From UBA7359 sp963976795 (GTDB lineage: Bacteria > Pseudomonadota > Gammaproteobacteria > Eutrophobiales > Eutrophobiaceae), in assembly GCA_963976795.1 (NCBI GenBank), contig CAXBLT010000010.1:1-64000 (forward strand): a stretch of 64,000 nucleotides of DNA, read 5' to 3'. Below are positions 18,641 through 28,042 of this stretch, in pieces. Below the pieces are notes generated by a model that was given only the letters and a program-made list of their open reading frames with translations, was not told the origin of the DNA and made no database searches. The position numbers were made by a program, and so were the translations under genes. Each line of letters begins with the position of its first letter. Position 1 is the first letter of the stretch.

Positions 18641-18979
18641 CTAGCTTGATATCTTTTTGTGCAAGTGCGGCATGGAGGATTTATCACCGGCTTTCATATA
18701 CCTCTTTTCGCCGCCCGTGGCAGTAACATTTTCATAGACACCATCATCACGTTTTACCAATTTGGTAAAGCCATGTTCTTTGAGCCTGGAATTCCCGGTA
18801 GGAAAACCGATCGCTACAGGCCGGATGACCAATCTGACTGGTGCAGAGACGTCAGTGTCTCCAAGTGGAATCTGTGCAGTAAAACAGATTTCTCCCCAGG
18901 TTTTTAACTTGTCATTGATGCCATGATAAACCTCTACGGTTTTACCATTGTCTTCGCAGAAATAGTCATAAGTAGGCAT
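18641..18979 (-). CDS. FmdB-like small zinc-ribbon-related protein, cysteines reduced
   Basis: A 112-residue protein. The start MPTYDYFCEDNGKTVEVYHG resembles FmdB-type regulatory zinc ribbons, which have MPxYxYxCxxCG. Here the second Cys of the first knuckle is Asn, and only one further Cys (EICF) follows. The C-terminal half is polar. It may be a degenerate or non-metal-binding member. No operon partner. Confidence 0.55.
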   Translation of the reverse strand: MPTYDYFCEDNGKTVEVYHGINDKLKTWGEICFTAQIPLGDTDVSAPVRLVIRPVAIGFPTGNSRLKEHGFTKLVKRDDGVYENVTATGGEKRYMKAGDKSSMPHLHKKISS

Positions 18980-19147
18980 AGTGATGTTACTTTTTTAATT
19001 TAATAATGTTTGATGATTATAGAACAGTTTTTTGCTCTAGAGAACGCTCCTGAACTATCTATACGAACATGACTATATTTTTATTATTGCTATTTTGCTT
19101 ACGGGGTCACGAAGGGCATTAAAATAGAGAATCTTAAAGCAATGACT

Positions 19148-20077
19148 TTATTCCCATTCCAGTTCTGTAAAAGCTCTTGAAACATTTGTTGGGTGTTGAA
19201 AATCATGGAGCAACCAGTTCGACAGGTTCTCTTTGTCAATATTTTCCGCAGCTTCATTTACAAATTGACCTTCCTCTATAGCTTGACGTGTTTCAGCCAA
19301 TAGCCGCTGTAAGTACTCTCGTTGTTGTTTAATTGCTATAGACATCGAGTTAGCAACACTGCCATGACCTGGTATTACCAACTTAACCTTAAGGCGGAGC
19401 AGGTCCTCCATTACTTTTACCCACCCGATCAGACTGCCTGTTAATGATGGAATTCGTTCCCGGAAGATTAAATCACCAGCCCAAAGTGTATTGGTTTCGT
19501 TATCAATAATGATTAAATCACTATGGCTATGAGAGACAGGGAAAGGTATCAAGGTTAAAATCCGGTCACCTAAATCTAATTGGCTAGATTTGTCGATTAA
19601 AATACTTGGTCCTACTATAGAAGATGGATCTGGATTCGAGCCTAGATCGTTTTTAAACTGTTCTAAAAAGAATTCTCGATTTCGTTCAACCTCAGAGCCG
19701 AGTTGTTGATGACCAACAAATTCCGGTTTTTCTATGACAAATGCTTTGTTACCAAGCATGTGATCAAAATGCACGTGTGTATTGATGACATAGCATATGG
19801 GTTTATCTGATATTGACTTGATCTTCTTGAGTAATTTTGTTCCAGTATTGATCGAGCCCCCGGTGTCAATTACAGCAATACATTTATCGCCGACAATGAA
19901 TCCTATGTTGGCAATATCAGCGTGTTTAACGTCATCAATAGAAACATGAACACCTTTATGTAAATAATTGCCTTGCGCTACTTCAGTAATATTGAAGTCA
20001 TCTTTTACGCCGGAAGCGATAACGAAATGCGTCAAACTTAATAATGCAATTAGCATGAAGTTTTTTATGATATTCAT
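19148..20077 (-). CDS. Exported metallo-beta-lactamase-fold hydrolase
   Basis: A 309-residue protein with a signal peptide (about 1-22). NTHVHFDHMLGN carries the HxHxDH zinc motif; FPVSHSHSD, LWAGDLIF and VIPGHGS supply the later His/Asp ligands. It is of the quinoprotein-relay/SoxH-like exported type, but the substrate is unknown. It lies 7 nt after a TetR gene on the same strand, so the two form an operon and the hydrolase is probably under that regulator. Confidence 0.85.
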   Translation of the reverse strand: MNIIKNFMLIALLSLTHFVIASGVKDDFNITEVAQGNYLHKGVHVSIDDVKHADIANIGFIVGDKCIAVIDTGGSINTGTKLLKKIKSISDKPICYVINTHVHFDHMLGNKAFVIEKPEFVGHQQLGSEVERNREFFLEQFKNDLGSNPDPSSIVGPSILIDKSSQLDLGDRILTLIPFPVSHSHSDLIIIDNETNTLWAGDLIFRERIPSLTGSLIGWVKVMEDLLRLKVKLVIPGHGSVANSMSIAIKQQREYLQRLLAETRQAIEEGQFVNEAAENIDKENLSNWLLHDFQHPTNVSRAFTELEWE

Positions 20078-20084
20078 ATATTGA

Positions 20085-20648
20085 TTACGCCTGGATCAGT
20101 TTGATGATTTGTTTTAGTGATTTTGTTAATCGATTTTTATCTTCAAATGCCCTTGCAGATAACATGGCGCCTTCAAATGAAGCAAATAGTGTTTTTGCGC
20201 ATTCAGCTGCACTTATATTAAATTTAAAAATTCCTTTGTCTAAGCCGTCTTTTAAAATAGATGTTAACCATGTTTCGTTGTCTATATAAAATTTGCGTAC
20301 TTCGATTTTTATTGGATCTGGCAAGGTAGAAATGTCTGTTGTTAACATGGCGCAAGGACACATTTTGTAATCGTTACCCATTGTGCAGCTAAAGAGTTCT
20401 GCAAAGGCCTGTAGTTTTTTTAAAGGAGAGTCTGATTCAGCGTCAATGTTATTTATAGCCGACTTATGCATAAGTCGGCATCTTTCCATAACGGATTTCC
20501 CTAAGTCATATTTACTTGGGTAGTGATAATGGATGCTGGCAGTTTTAATACCGATTAGCTTTGAAATATCGCTATAGCTAAATGCGTTAAAACCATGCTT
20601 CTGAAGCAGATCAGTTGCCGCATCTATGATTTGTTCTGATGTCGTCAT
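20085..20648 (-). CDS. TetR-family transcriptional regulator
   Basis: A 187-residue regulator. The N-terminal HTH (IIDAATDLLQKHGFNAFSYS, then IGIKTASIHYHYPSKYDL) is the TetR consensus. The ligand domain carries CPCAML near residue 90, a pattern found in redox- or electrophile-sensing TetR members, though sensing is not shown. It is the first gene of the operon with the metallo-hydrolase and probably autoregulates it. Confidence 0.9.
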   Translation of the reverse strand: MTTSEQIIDAATDLLQKHGFNAFSYSDISKLIGIKTASIHYHYPSKYDLGKSVMERCRLMHKSAINNIDAESDSPLKKLQAFAELFSCTMGNDYKMCPCAMLTTDISTLPDPIKIEVRKFYIDNETWLTSILKDGLDKGIFKFNISAAECAKTLFASFEGAMLSARAFEDKNRLTKSLKQIIKLIQA

Positions 20649-20751
20649 ATGCCTACCTATTAGTAGATAGAATAGATGCTAAGTTTCAGATGTCAAATTG
20701 GTGATGCGGGTTGTGTCTAGAGCCTGTTCCGTAAGTTTTTGAAAATAAAGT

Positions 20752-20760
20752 TGTTATAAT
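20752..20760 (+). promoter_or_regulatory. Extended -10 promoter candidate
   Basis: TGTTATAAT is a perfect -10 hexamer with the TGn extension. No good -35 lies 17 nt upstream, as is common for extended -10 promoters. It would drive the YdcH-like gene at 20941 with a leader of about 170 nt. Confidence 0.45.
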
Positions 20761-20940
20761 TTTATTCTTGTCGGATTCAATAATTTAGACTAGTGTTATA
20801 AGCGGGAATTATGAAAAGCACTGCCAAAACTTATCCACTTACGCTCACTCTTTTACAGGATCTATGCAAAAGAGTATCGAGACGGAGAGTCCATGCCAAT
20901 GGGTTCCAATCTTCATATCATCATTAATACAGGGGGTGTC

Positions 20941-21165
20941 ATGTTTGAACACGATCAGGAAATAGTAAATTCATTACTAAGCGAAAATAATGATTTCAAA
21001 AGGTTGTATGAAAAACACAATGTTTTAAAAAATACGGTTAAAGATGTCAATGATAAAAATCTTAAAGTTGATCAACTTAGCTTAGAAGGACTTAAAAAAG
21101 AAAAATTAATCTTGAAGGACCGAATGGCAACCATAATTGAAGATTACAAACATGATCACGTATAG
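20941..21165 (+). CDS. YdcH/DUF465-family small protein
   Basis: A 74-residue charged helical protein (FEHDQEIVNSLLSENNDFKR, then LSLEGLKKEKLILKDRMATI). Length and coiled pattern match the YdcH (DUF465) family, usually about 70 residues. The start at 20941 was chosen over the upstream ATG at 20893 because AGGGGG precedes it by about 6 nt and the N terminus matches the family. The family's function is unknown. Confidence 0.85.
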   Translation: MFEHDQEIVNSLLSENNDFKRLYEKHNVLKNTVKDVNDKNLKVDQLSLEGLKKEKLILKDRMATIIEDYKHDHV

Positions 21166-21186
21166 CCGGTGAAAAAAATTCGTATT

Positions 21187-21213
21187 AAAACCCTGCCTAA
21201 TGCAGGGTTTTTT
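21187..21213 (+). terminator. Intrinsic terminator after ydcH-like gene
   Basis: AAAACCCTGC pairs with GCAGGGTTTT across a 5-nt loop and is followed by T residues, 22 nt after the stop codon. Confidence 0.88.
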
Positions 21214-21322
21214 ATATACAGGATGCTCTGCCTCTTGGGTGCGCAGTAGCAGAGTGGTTTTAGAGACCTGACGGCGGGGGTGTGGTCCGGATGCAAATTC
21301 CAGAAGAACCCTGCTTTGATGA

Positions 21323-22105
21323 TTAAAATACCAGCCGAATGCCGATTATTAAAAGCATGCTGGCAAGTACCGGACGCATAATTTTATCTGGCAAAAAAGT
21401 ACCAAAATGGCTGCCTAGATAAATCCCTGGCAAGGAACCAATAAGTAAGCTACCTAATAAAACATAGTTTACGGCACCAATATGTGCATGACCTAATCCT
21501 GCTATAGTAGTAATTGGTATTGCATGGGCAAGATCAGTCGCGACTATCTTAATAGCTTTAAATCTAGGGTAGAGAAAAAACAAGAATGCGGCGCCAATAA
21601 CGCCCGCACCTACCGAAGATAAGGTAACCAGAATTCCTATCAACACGCCGGCAAAGATCGTTACTGGTTTGCGATATTTTCTATGGAGCAGCTTTAAGGC
21701 GGAAAACTGTTCTTTTTGGCTAAATTTATGTAATTGATTTCGTGTCAATAAAAACAGCGCTGTCAATATCAACGCGATACTTAGGGTAGACATGATTAAG
21801 TTATCATAATTAATTCCGGATGCATCAAGGTGCTTGATAACAAATATTGAGAAAATCGACGCTGGTACACTACCTAGTGAAAGCAAGATGACGATAGGCC
21901 ATTGAATGTTCCCGTGTTTATAATGTACGAACACTCCTCCCGACTTAGTGATTGCTGCATAGAGTAGGTCTGTCCCCACCGCTATGGCGGGTTTTATACC
22001 AAAACCGAGTACAAGAATAGGAGTCATTAAGGAGCCTCCGCCGACGCCAGTCATGCCGACTATAAAACCGACTAAAAAGCCTATTATTGTAAATGAAAAA
22101 TCCAT
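21323..22105 (-). CDS. TauE/SafE-family sulfite/anion permease
   Basis: A 260-residue inner-membrane protein with about eight predicted helices. GMTGVGGGSLMTPILVLGFG near the N terminus and VTLSSVGAGVIGAAFLFFLY later are the repeated TauE/SafE motifs (GxGGGxxxxP pattern). The family exports sulfite, sulfoacetate or related anions. Location beside a CysB-type regulator fits a sulfur role. Confidence 0.88.
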   Translation of the reverse strand: MDFSFTIIGFLVGFIVGMTGVGGGSLMTPILVLGFGIKPAIAVGTDLLYAAITKSGGVFVHYKHGNIQWPIVILLSLGSVPASIFSIFVIKHLDASGINYDNLIMSTLSIALILTALFLLTRNQLHKFSQKEQFSALKLLHRKYRKPVTIFAGVLIGILVTLSSVGAGVIGAAFLFFLYPRFKAIKIVATDLAHAIPITTIAGLGHAHIGAVNYVLLGSLLIGSLPGIYLGSHFGTFLPDKIMRPVLASMLLIIGIRLVF

Positions 22106-22237
22106 AAATCTTTGTATGCTAAGGGTTTATCCGAACACCATGGTTAAATTGTGAGCTAATTTACAGACTGACAAGTATTCTGAAAAGGAATTATTATGTA
22201 TATTTTTATAATTTTATCGTATATACATATTTAGATA

Positions 22238-23212
22238 ATGAAAATACAGCAACTCAAATATATCTGGGAGATTGCTAATCATGGGCTAAATGTCTCAGCT
22301 ACGGCTGAAAGTTTGTTTACATCTCAGCCAGGGATTAGTAAGCAGGTAAGAATGCTTGAAGATGAGCTTGATGTTCAGATTTTTCAGCGTAATGGAAAGC
22401 ACCTGACCGAGATCACTGCTGCAGGCCAGGTCATTATTGATATGGCTGGAGAAATATTGGACAAGGTTGAAGGCGTTAAACGAGTTGCTAATGACTTTAG
22501 TGATAAGCGCCAAGGCAGTCTTTCATTAGCAACAACGCATACTCAAGCGCGTTATGTTTTGCCGCATATTATTCAGGATTTTATCAAACTTTATCCGGAT
22601 GTTTCCTTACATATGCATCAGGGTACGCCAGTACAAATTTCTGAATTAGCGTCTAAAGGCACGGTTGATTTTGCAATAGCAACTGAAGCATTAGAATTAT
22701 TTGAGAATTTAATTATGATGCCCTGTTATCGATGGAATAGGTGTGTCGTCGTTAATCGTGACCATCCTTTGGCAAGCGTTTCTTCCTTAACTCTGGAAAC
22801 GTTAGCTGAGTATCCTATCGTTACTTATGTGTTCGGATTTACTGGTCGTTCACAATTGGATCAGGCATTTAGACAGGCGGGATTAGTTCCCAAACTGGTT
22901 TTTACCGCATCTGACGCAGATGTTATTAAAACTTACGTGAAGATGAACCTTGGTGTTGGGATCGTTGCCAGCATGGCTTATGATTCAGAGATCGACACTG
23001 AACTAGTGTCGATTGATGCTAGCCATCTATTTGAAGCAAGTGTAACCAGAATTGGGTTTAGACGGGGCACATTTTTACGTGGATATATGTTTGAATTTAT
23101 AAAACAGTTTGCGCCACATCTAACACGAGAAGTTGTGCAACAATCAATGCAAACAAATACCAGGCATGAATTAGACGAAATATTTAAGGAAATAGACTAT
23201 CCTGATTACTAA
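22238..23212 (+). CDS. cysB: CysB-like LysR regulator of sulfur metabolism
   Basis: A 324-residue LysR-type regulator, the length of CysB. The N-terminal HTH (SATAESLFTSQPGISKQVRM) and the effector domain (TTHTQARYVLP, GVGIVASMAYD) match CysB/Cbl, which bind N-acetylserine, sulfate or APS. It is divergent from the TauE-like permease (132-nt shared promoter region) and convergent with the thioredoxin-fold protein/APS reductase pair 4 nt away. It likely activates those genes. CysB versus Cbl cannot be settled by eye. Confidence 0.85.
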   Translation: MKIQQLKYIWEIANHGLNVSATAESLFTSQPGISKQVRMLEDELDVQIFQRNGKHLTEITAAGQVIIDMAGEILDKVEGVKRVANDFSDKRQGSLSLATTHTQARYVLPHIIQDFIKLYPDVSLHMHQGTPVQISELASKGTVDFAIATEALELFENLIMMPCYRWNRCVVVNRDHPLASVSSLTLETLAEYPIVTYVFGFTGRSQLDQAFRQAGLVPKLVFTASDADVIKTYVKMNLGVGIVASMAYDSEIDTELVSIDASHLFEASVTRIGFRRGTFLRGYMFEFIKQFAPHLTREVVQQSMQTNTRHELDEIFKEIDYPDY

Positions 23213-23216
23213 GGCG

Positions 23217-23549
23217 CTAAATAAAATCCAGATCATTGCTATCTAATATGTCTTTAGCTGCGTCTGCTTCATTTGTCTTGTCACTTAAAGTCTCATTCAC
23301 AAACTTGAAATAAACTGTATATACCTGTGTATCGCCAGCATCATTTTCAACAATGAAAAAGGGTGCACGGTCGACTTCATATTGCGCTGCTAACTGCATG
23401 CCTTCACTATTATTATCACGTTCATCGGCGATAACAGTGCGATCGATTTTATCGATATGACCATCTTTTTCCAAACGCGACTGAACCTCAGCACACTTCC
23501 TGCATAGGTTGCCATCCATCTTGATCTTTTTAACAAATGTTACTTTCAT
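23217..23549 (-). CDS. Thioredoxin/glutaredoxin-fold protein beside APS reductase
   Basis: A 110-residue protein. GNLCRKCAEVQ near residue 15 is a CxxC redox site and DRAPFFIVE near 71 contains the cis-proline loop of the thioredoxin fold. The C-terminal third is acidic. It is 6 nt after cysH on the same strand, hence one operon, and could be the electron donor for APS reductase; that link is inference. Confidence 0.65.
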   Translation of the reverse strand: MKVTFVKKIKMDGNLCRKCAEVQSRLEKDGHIDKIDRTVIADERDNNSEGMQLAAQYEVDRAPFFIVENDAGDTQVYTVYFKFVNETLSDKTNEADAAKDILDSNDLDFI

Positions 23550-23555
23550 AATGTG

Positions 23556-24284
23556 CTATTTATTCTTATCGGCAACATGCAGGCCACACTCTTTCTGGGT
23601 TGATTCTTCCCACCACCAACGACCTTCACGTTCATGTTGATTTGGCAAGACTGGTCGGGTGCAAGGTTCGCAACCAATACTGCTGAACCCTTGTTCATGA
23701 AGTGCATTAAAAGGGACATCATTACTTCTTATATATTCCCATACTTGTGCTGATGTCCAATTTGCGAGTGGATTAAACTTGTAAAAATTCTTATCTGCAC
23801 TTGAAAAAGCAGCATCTTTTTCTATCACTGGCACAGCATTTCTAGTATCAGGGCTTTGGTCTTTCCGCTGTCCTGTAATCCAGGCATCCAAACCCGCTAA
23901 ATGACGTCGTAATGGAACAACCTTACGGATACTGCAGCATTCTTTATGACCATCTTTGTAAAAACTATATAGGCCTTTAGTGCGGACCAGCGCCTGTATT
24001 GCCTCTGCATCAGGTGAGAGTACATCTATCTCTATATTGTAATGCGCTCGCACATGCTCAATGAAACGATAGGTCTCAGCGTGTAAGCGCCCTGTATCAA
24101 GTGAAAATACTTTCACATCAGGATTAATTTTTGCCGCAATATCAACTAGAACGACATCCTCAGCACCACTGAAAGAAATAGCAATTTTATCGAAACTCTT
24201 CAGTGCTAATTTAATGATCGCTGCGGGTGATTGTTCCTTATATTCGTTTGCCAGTTGTTTGGAGTGAAAAGTTTCTGTACTCAT
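23556..24284 (-). CDS. cysH: Assimilatory adenylyl-sulfate (APS) reductase
   Basis: A 242-residue PAPS/APS reductase-family enzyme that reduces activated sulfate to sulfite. SFSGAEDVVLVDIA is the nucleotide-binding PP-loop (SGxxD). The pairs ECCSIRKVVPLRR and IGCEPCTRPV give the CC...CxxC set that holds a 4Fe-4S cluster in APS-type enzymes, so it should use APS rather than PAPS. The C-terminal KECGLH carries the catalytic Cys. Confidence 0.93.
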   Translation of the reverse strand: MSTETFHSKQLANEYKEQSPAAIIKLALKSFDKIAISFSGAEDVVLVDIAAKINPDVKVFSLDTGRLHAETYRFIEHVRAHYNIEIDVLSPDAEAIQALVRTKGLYSFYKDGHKECCSIRKVVPLRRHLAGLDAWITGQRKDQSPDTRNAVPVIEKDAAFSSADKNFYKFNPLANWTSAQVWEYIRSNDVPFNALHEQGFSSIGCEPCTRPVLPNQHEREGRWWWEESTQKECGLHVADKNK

Positions 24285-24529
24285 GGTTAGTTTGTTTTTA
24301 TAAGCTATTGATTTTATTTAATTAAGTATTCAAGAGCGATGATTTTATCAGAAACCATTATATCCACATATAATATGTCCTTATATTTATAGACCATTCT
24401 CATATATATTCTTTATTTACAATAAAGTTGGTGCATACTATCTAGTGTGCAGTTGGATAAAATAACCTTTTATCTTTTACGTCTGATAAAATGAGAAGAG
24501 ATTTTAATTTACCAGTGGAGTCAAGTTAA

Positions 24530-24895
24530 ATGAATGATAAAAAAGAAGTTCAAACGATGTGGTCGGAAAGCCTGCTTGAGCATCTTTATCTGGCACTAAA
24601 AAAAAATAAAGAAGATGCAATGATCCTGGAACTCATTGAGGAACTCAGAGCGAAAGAATACGACGATGAATTTATTATTCAGAAGGTGACAATGAAAGTT
24701 GGAGCTTCCGGCGCGACCAGAGTTACAGCTTTATTATCTGGAAAAACTATTGGAGGAAGTGATGCTCTTAGCGGTGTCGCTGCAGAGAAACCCTTGAGTA
24801 AGGCAGATCAGGCGAGAGCCAATGCCGCTAAAAAGAAAGCCAAGGAAGGTTTAGTTGGAAAAATAAAAGGGATCTTTGGTGGAAATCAAAGCTAG
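24530..24895 (+). CDS. Small basic-tail protein of unknown function
   Basis: A 121-residue cytoplasmic protein. The N-terminal half is helical and acidic (LYLALKKNKEDAMILELIEE). The C-terminal half is Ala/Lys/Gly-rich (ARANAAKKKAKEGLVGKIKG), probably nucleic-acid- or membrane-surface-binding. The start follows GGAG by 8 nt. Its stop overlaps by 4 nt the 3' end of the convergent FHA gene. I recognise no family. Confidence 0.6.
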   Translation: MNDKKEVQTMWSESLLEHLYLALKKNKEDAMILELIEELRAKEYDDEFIIQKVTMKVGASGATRVTALLSGKTIGGSDALSGVAAEKPLSKADQARANAAKKKAKEGLVGKIKGIFGGNQS

Positions 24896-25776
24896 AAAGT
24901 GTGGCTCTCAAGATATTTGGCAGGGAGATAAGTGCCATGTGCGGAGAGGTCAGTCAAGTATAGTGTATTCGTCCCATCTGTTTCGATTAATAAATGCATC
25001 CGCGAGATATCTCTTAATTTTGGATCCATCATAATATCGCTTTTACTATCACGACCAATTACGTTCTTACCCGTTTTGAGATCGTAGCTTCGACCAGAAT
25101 CATCAATAAACTTACTGCCTGATTCATCCGTAACAATTTTACATTGGTTCTTTGATAAAAGGATTACGATTTTTTTACCAGGTTTCATCCGAATGGTAAC
25201 ATTTTCACCCTTTGGCATCTTCTCCATTTCGCCACTCTGGTATTCGCCAGAAATAGGTTCGAACACCGTATTTTCCAAAATTAGTGTGTCTTTAAGTTCG
25301 CTATTTGCTTCTGTGCTACTTGAGGTGTTAGCTGATTTGAAGTGCCGCTTCTTTTCCGAATAAAGGTATTTAATTATTTCCTGTCGGGATGACAGATATT
25401 GCATATATTTTACAAGCGCGACGCGCCTGAATTCATTTAATTCTTCATCCCCATTATGTAATGCGCCTATGATTAAACGCCAGTTGTGATCCTGAGAAAA
25501 TATTTGAGCATCCATTTCCCGTAAAGCACGATCAATGCTGCCGGGTTCTTCAATTGATTTCGATAAGATAGAAACAAATCGTTTCTCGATATCCTTTATT
25601 GTTCTGGCTTCTTTTTTTAACTCATCAAGTGAAAATTTCACCATCCCGGTTATTTTTTTTGACGGGACAGATGTGCGGCCCGACAAGCTAAACTCGAAAT
25701 CTGCCAGGGAATTGAACTTTAGACTTTGTTCGCCAACGGTGATCTCAATAGGTTTAGCAAAGAATTTGTTTAACAT
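24892..25776 (-). CDS. FHA-domain protein
   Basis: A 294-residue protein. The N-terminal 200 residues are helical/basic and unassigned. The C-terminal 80 residues form an FHA domain: NVIGRDSKSDI, then DISRMHLLIE and LSAHGTYLP, the GR...S..H...(N/S)GT signature that binds phosphothreonine. It is cytoplasmic (no transmembrane helix). It shares its 3' end with the small gene on the other strand. A second FHA protein lies at 28043, so Ser/Thr-phosphorylation signalling is likely in this cell. Confidence 0.85.
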   Translation of the reverse strand: MLNKFFAKPIEITVGEQSLKFNSLADFEFSLSGRTSVPSKKITGMVKFSLDELKKEARTIKDIEKRFVSILSKSIEEPGSIDRALREMDAQIFSQDHNWRLIIGALHNGDEELNEFRRVALVKYMQYLSSRQEIIKYLYSEKKRHFKSANTSSSTEANSELKDTLILENTVFEPISGEYQSGEMEKMPKGENVTIRMKPGKKIVILLSKNQCKIVTDESGSKFIDDSGRSYDLKTGKNVIGRDSKSDIMMDPKLRDISRMHLLIETDGTNTLYLTDLSAHGTYLPAKYLESHTF

Positions 25777-25961
25777 CTTGTTTAGGTTCTATTGTTGATA
25801 GTAAATTTTGAATAAGACATTCAAAGTCTAACGGTCTACTTTAAAAAAACTTGTGAACCAGTTCACGTTCTTCACTAATTCTGAAGAATATCTTCCATGA
25901 TCTTTTCGACTGTTTGATGAGGTATCCATTTGTTATAACGAAAGTTTAACAACTATTACAG

Positions 25962-27032
25962 CTAACATTCAAACATAATTTCTTGTGCATTCAATATTTC
26001 TTTTCGTTTCATTTGTTTACAGTGGGATAGTGACTCTATCAATGAATAGAATCTGTTTAAATCTTTATTCAACTTATTGAATATATTTATGAAAGAGGAT
26101 GCATATTGATGATAAGTTACAGTTGCTGCTAGTTTTGCATTATTAAGGCCTGACGAGAACCAATGTGCGTAGCGGTCTTTTTTCCAATGATGACTGAGCG
26201 TTTTATATTCACCTTTCATCTGCTGAAACACTGCTTTTTTTTGTATAAGCATTTGTTTTTTGTCTGTTTCAGATCGATATAGTTTATCCAGTACAGTTTT
26301 GTATTTCATGACAAGAGAGATAAATTGTTTTTCTTGTGATCGAGATTGCATATATTCTGAAAGTAAATTCTTATCAGGGCTCTGCTCAAGCCATTTGATC
26401 ACGCCAATCGTGGCCACTGCTTCAGCGTATGATTCATTGAATTCAGTATCATTTTTTATATAGAGTTGTTGGTGGGCGAGTTCGTGAAACATCACGGTGG
26501 CCAATTGAATATCATTCCACCGAAGCATTGTGTTTAATACAGGGTCGTCAAACCAGCCTAGTGTTGAATAAGCCGATACACCGCCGAGAAAGATATCGTG
26601 CCCTTGTGCCTCAAGTTTAACGGCATGATTTTTTGCGTCAGTTTCTGAAAAATAACCGCGATAATCCAAACAACCAACTATCAAGTAACACCATTTGAGA
26701 GGGGAAAGTGAAAATTCTTCGGTTGCAAAAATATTCCAGATCACAAAGTCACGCTCAAGATCGGCGTAGGACAGGTAGCTATTATTATCTGGGAGACCAA
26801 GTTGATTTATTGAGAATTCTCTTAATTTTAATATTGTCTCAAGCCTTTGTCGTTGTGAATCAGGGAGATTATTGTCGGCTAGCAGCATCTTGATATTTTG
26901 GCGTTTTTGAATAATTTCAAATTGCCCCTGAATTGATTGGGAATAATAATTTACTGTGGAGCAACCAGATATTAATGCGATAAATAAGAATAGAATGATA
27001 CTTCTATAGTAATGTGATGGTTGAGTAATCAT
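25962..27032 (-). CDS. Predicted aminopeptidase lipoprotein (COG4324-like)
   Basis: A 356-residue predicted lipoprotein (lipobox ALISGC). VMFHELAHQQLYIKND has the HExxH zinc motif and FNESYAEAVATIG supplies the downstream Glu, as in the family of predicted aminopeptidases. DIFLGGVSAYSTLGWFDDPV is the family's second marker. It probably acts on envelope peptides. Confidence 0.85.
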   Translation of the reverse strand: MITQPSHYYRSIILFLFIALISGCSTVNYYSQSIQGQFEIIQKRQNIKMLLADNNLPDSQRQRLETILKLREFSINQLGLPDNNSYLSYADLERDFVIWNIFATEEFSLSPLKWCYLIVGCLDYRGYFSETDAKNHAVKLEAQGHDIFLGGVSAYSTLGWFDDPVLNTMLRWNDIQLATVMFHELAHQQLYIKNDTEFNESYAEAVATIGVIKWLEQSPDKNLLSEYMQSRSQEKQFISLVMKYKTVLDKLYRSETDKKQMLIQKKAVFQQMKGEYKTLSHHWKKDRYAHWFSSGLNNAKLAATVTYHQYASSFINIFNKLNKDLNRFYSLIESLSHCKQMKRKEILNAQEIMFEC

Positions 27033-27119
27033 GGCATTATCATTATAAAATGAATCATAAATCGGAGGTGTATGAGAAATTTATGAAAATCTTTTTGTTT
27101 AAGTGTTGCGGAAAACAAT

Positions 27120-27950
27120 ATGTATACGACCTTGATTAGCGAGGATGTACTGTTTAACGAGTATGATAACCCTGATTGGATCATTTTTGATACGCGCTAT
27201 GATTTGATGGATCAGAATGCAGGCAAAAATGCTTATCTGCAAGGCCATATTCCCGGCGCAATCTATGTCGATTTACACGACGATTTAAGCAAGCCACCAT
27301 CTACAAATAAAGGCCGACACCCATTACCTACGGTAACAGCCATAAACACATTATTCTCCGAGCTAGGTATTCATTCTAATATGCAGGTGGTTGTCTATGA
27401 TGATAATGGCGGGGCTTTTGCTGCGCGATTGTGGTGGATGTTGAGATATATGAAACATAGCACTGTTGCAGTTTTAGACGGCGGCTGGAAATCATGGATA
27501 ACCTCTAGGCGACCGATTAATCAGAATGTAGAAGAACGAGTGGGCCGCGAATTTAAAAGCTGCGCATTGGATGCTAGTGCTATTGATATTGAAGAAGTCG
27601 ATAATTTCAAGCTGATTGTAGATTCCAGAGAGCCTGCTCGTTTTAGAGGTGAAATTGAACCAATTGATAAAGCAGCAGGGCATATCCCCGGGGCAATTAA
27701 TCGTTTTTGGAAGGACAATCTAACTGAAAAAGGGACTTTTAAGACGAAACAGAAGCTAAAGCAGGAGTTTGAGGCGATATTTGGCGATACAAAACCTGAA
27801 GATGCGGTTTTTTATTGTGGTTCAGGAGTGACCGCTTGCCATAATCTGCTTGCAGCAGCGCATGCCGGATTGGAGTTGCCAAAGCTTTATGCCGGCTCAT
27901 GGAGTGAATGGAGTAGTACTCCTGGGAAACCTGTAGTAACTGAAATATAA
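27120..27950 (+). CDS. sseA: 3-mercaptopyruvate/thiosulfate sulfurtransferase (tandem rhodanese)
   Basis: A 276-residue two-domain rhodanese. The N-terminal inactive domain (HIPGAIYVDLHDDL) and the C-terminal active domain (HIPGAINRFW, then YCGSGVTACHNLLA) are clear. The active loop CGSGVTA matches the mercaptopyruvate type (SseA) rather than the CRxGx[R/T] of thiosulfate enzymes. It is divergent from the aminopeptidase gene with an 87-nt intergenic region. Confidence 0.85.
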   Translation: MYTTLISEDVLFNEYDNPDWIIFDTRYDLMDQNAGKNAYLQGHIPGAIYVDLHDDLSKPPSTNKGRHPLPTVTAINTLFSELGIHSNMQVVVYDDNGGAFAARLWWMLRYMKHSTVAVLDGGWKSWITSRRPINQNVEERVGREFKSCALDASAIDIEEVDNFKLIVDSREPARFRGEIEPIDKAAGHIPGAINRFWKDNLTEKGTFKTKQKLKQEFEAIFGDTKPEDAVFYCGSGVTACHNLLAAAHAGLELPKLYAGSWSEWSSTPGKPVVTEI

Positions 27951-28042
27951 AGCGGCATAACAATGATATATAAGTAAATCATTTCAGTATGTTACGAATA
28001 AACATATAATGGGTATCATAAGCAACTTAAATTTTTTTCAAA

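Noticed and set aside
20811..20927. 38-residue frame upstream of the YdcH-like gene
   Set aside because: Starts at an ATG but overlaps the leader, has no good ribosome site and has no recognisable protein content.
21225..21310. tRNA-like or SelC-like stretch after the YdcH terminator
   Set aside because: Some arm-like pieces (GAGTGGTT, GGATGCAAATTCC) are present, but the acceptor stem does not pair and no CCA end fits. I could not build a cloverleaf.
24285..24529. Riboswitch upstream of the small basic-tail gene
   Set aside because: The stretch is AT-rich, but I found no conserved riboswitch core or strong hairpin before the ATG.
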